Shown here in pieces: positions 52,452-53,401 of a DNA stretch of 53,401 nucleotides; within the stretch, counting starts at the first letter, position 1, and every line of letters starts with the position of its first letter. Source of the DNA: Anaerostipes sp. MSJ-23 (lineage in GTDB: Bacteria; Bacillota; Clostridia; Lachnospirales; Lachnospiraceae). The position numbers were made by a program, and so were the translations under genes. The notes below the pieces were generated by a model. It searched no databases and had not been told where the DNA came from. It worked only from the letters and a program-made list of their open reading frames with translations. Location of the stretch: contig NZ_JAHLPY010000019.1 in assembly GCF_018918155.1 (NCBI RefSeq), positions 1 through 53,401 of the forward strand, written 5' to 3'.

Positions 52452-52772
52452 TGATTTTAAATCATATTCCCATGACAGTTATATGATTACTATCCAAAGT
52501 ATTAATCTTTAACATTATATTTCTATGTGTAAAATTTACTGATTAGATAATACGTTACAAGAGCAAGCTCACATTCTTTATAGTAGCTCAACCGCCTAGA
52601 TAAATGCTCAGTCCATACTAAACAGCCAACTATCCCATATAAGAATATGCTATATTCCAATAAGTCTTTTTTATTTATAATTTTCTCGGATTTTACGTCA
52701 TTGTATTTTTATCTGATTAGTTTTTATTATTTTTAACAAATTATATTTATTATACCATATATTTGTTGATTT

Positions 52773-52955
52773 TCAACAACTGAACGTAAACCCATCTGCC
52801 TGCTTTATCGTAAATAAATGGGCTTTGTTATTATAATGTAAACGCACAATAGCACGTACCTTTTTTATTAAAATTACTCTGCGGTCATTTTCCTATCCAA
52901 GTATTAAAATTGATTCTGTGACTTGTTCAAGCTGTTCATTCTATGTATAATTCAT
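52773..52955 (-). pseudogene. 60-codon gene interrupted by two in-frame TAG codons
   Basis: An ATG at 52955 with a perfect GGAGG seven bases upstream opens a frame MNYT-stop-NEQLEQVTESILILG-stop-ENDRRVILIKKVRAIV, RLHYNNKAHLFTIKQADGFT and FSC, ending at TGA 52773-52775. Both interrupting codons are TAG (52941-52943 and 52893-52895) and the frame is otherwise unbroken and protein-like. I do not recognise the family with certainty. Either it has decayed by two point mutations (CAG to TAG is one step) or it comes from an element that reads TAG as an amino acid. Confidence 0.5.
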
Positions 52956-53113
52956 TATACGGACCTCCGATAATTAAGATGTTTTTCATCCGCCAAGATG
53001 ATATTTTAATTATACTGTGAGGTTCTTCTTTCGTCCATTGACATTATTTATTAACTCAACTTTCCTACCAATAAAATTGGCATAAACCGTTGATTTATCA
53101 ACTAAATTTTTAA

Positions 53114-53233
53114 AATAATTGGTATCTTGACATAAAAATAGCACCTAATGCGAGAACTACCCAGAAAGAATTAGAAAAACTAGCACCGTGGAATGAAGAA
53201 GTGCAAAAGATGTTTGCTAGGAAAATGAAGTAA
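53114..53233 (+). pseudogene. C-terminal fragment of an unrecognised gene
   Basis: A plus-strand frame, open after a stop at 53111, reads NNWYLDIKIAPNARTTQKEL, then EKLAPWNEEVQKMFARKMK and a TAA. The charged helical tail looks protein-like, but there is no start codon or ribosome site. It suggests one more truncated gene in the degraded 52.3-53.4 kb stretch. Confidence is low. Confidence 0.3.
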
Positions 53234-53401
53234 AGTACTAGCATTCTATTATTCTAGCAACACCCTAAGATAAAGCGCTTACCATCGTAAACGGTAAATC
53301 AGTGTTCCCTACAAAATCCTAAAATAATCTGAGATAATTAACTCAAGATTTTAAACAGTGTCAAAAATGTTAAGCCTTAACTTTTTTGACTTGTAAAAAA
53401 G

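Larger units (their letters stand above)
52277..53401. other. Gene-poor, degraded right-hand region
   Basis: This 1.1 kb holds no intact gene longer than about 60 codons. It contains the leader of the helicase operon, an inverted repeat at 52415-52451, an open minus-strand frame without start codon at about 52523-52710 (KDLLEYSIFLYGIVG, then VWTEHLSRRLSYYKECELALV), a promoter-like TTGAAA-N16-TATAAT near 52750-52775 (minus), the TAG-interrupted small gene and a plus-strand fragment. A weak hairpin (GTTAA-GCC-TTAAC followed by T) lies near the very end. It looks like the decayed edge of a mobile or accessory island. Confidence 0.5.

Noticed and set aside
52523-52714. A 60-codon hydrophobic protein on the minus strand
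   Set aside because: The frame is open but has no start codon or ribosome site, so I only mention it in the region note.

Overview
The window reads as a low-GC, strictly anaerobic Firmicute, most likely a gut Lachnospiraceae. The evidence is the AT-rich composition, GGAGG-type ribosome binding sites, an Ni-CO dehydrogenase, CAP-domain and BspA-like secreted proteins, a TM1266-type regulator and an oleate hydratase. The family is inferred from this gene mix; no rRNA gene lies inside the window. Most genes are on the minus strand, in line with the rRNA operon that appears to start just left of base 1.

Left part (1-11.9 kb): four tandem TTGACA-N17-TATAAT type promoters and a leader point leftwards towards a presumed rRNA operon. 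Behind them lies one tightly packed minus-strand operon of 11 genes: a TM1266-type small regulator, two successive nitrogenase-like triplets (each a NifH-like ATPase plus two component-1-like subunits), then hypF-hypC-hypD-hypE. HypA, HypB and any [NiFe]-hydrogenase subunit are absent. The operon is preceded by a good promoter and a leader with an intrinsic terminator and a competing pairing, which looks like an attenuator. This operon is the best candidate for an undescribed system: a pair of reductases of the nitrogenase superfamily co-transcribed with the machinery that makes Fe(CN)2CO groups.

Middle part (12-33.5 kb): an NhaC-type antiporter; a decayed and an intact CAP-domain secreted protein; a HAD phosphatase; oleate hydratase; a probable small RNA; a secreted HExxH protein; a PNPOx-family protein; CO dehydrogenase (CooS) with a His-rich N-terminus; a TDT-family transporter; a C_GCAxxG_C_C protein; a small acidic protein; uridine kinase and a PfkB kinase. 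Behind the kinases sits the wreck of a BMP-type nucleoside ABC transporter. Next come a large cell-surface CAP/Cys-repeat/LRR protein, a flavodoxin lipoprotein with two palindromic operators at its promoter, and a CHASE hybrid histidine kinase.

Right part (33.5-53.4 kb) is accessory DNA. It holds an IS607-type transposon (serine recombinase plus TnpB and a probable guide RNA end) beside a MetE C-terminal remnant; a lipoprotein; an HNH nuclease overlapping a methyltransferase; an esterase fused to a paralogue of the small acidic protein at 24.6 kb; a peptide deformylase; truncated remnants of a DUF3320-type helicase, a methyltransferase and an EamA transporter; and a four-gene operon ending in a 1752-residue DEAH/DUF1998 helicase. 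That operon looks like a phage-defence module related to Druantia. The last kilobase holds degraded small genes, one with two in-frame TAG codons.
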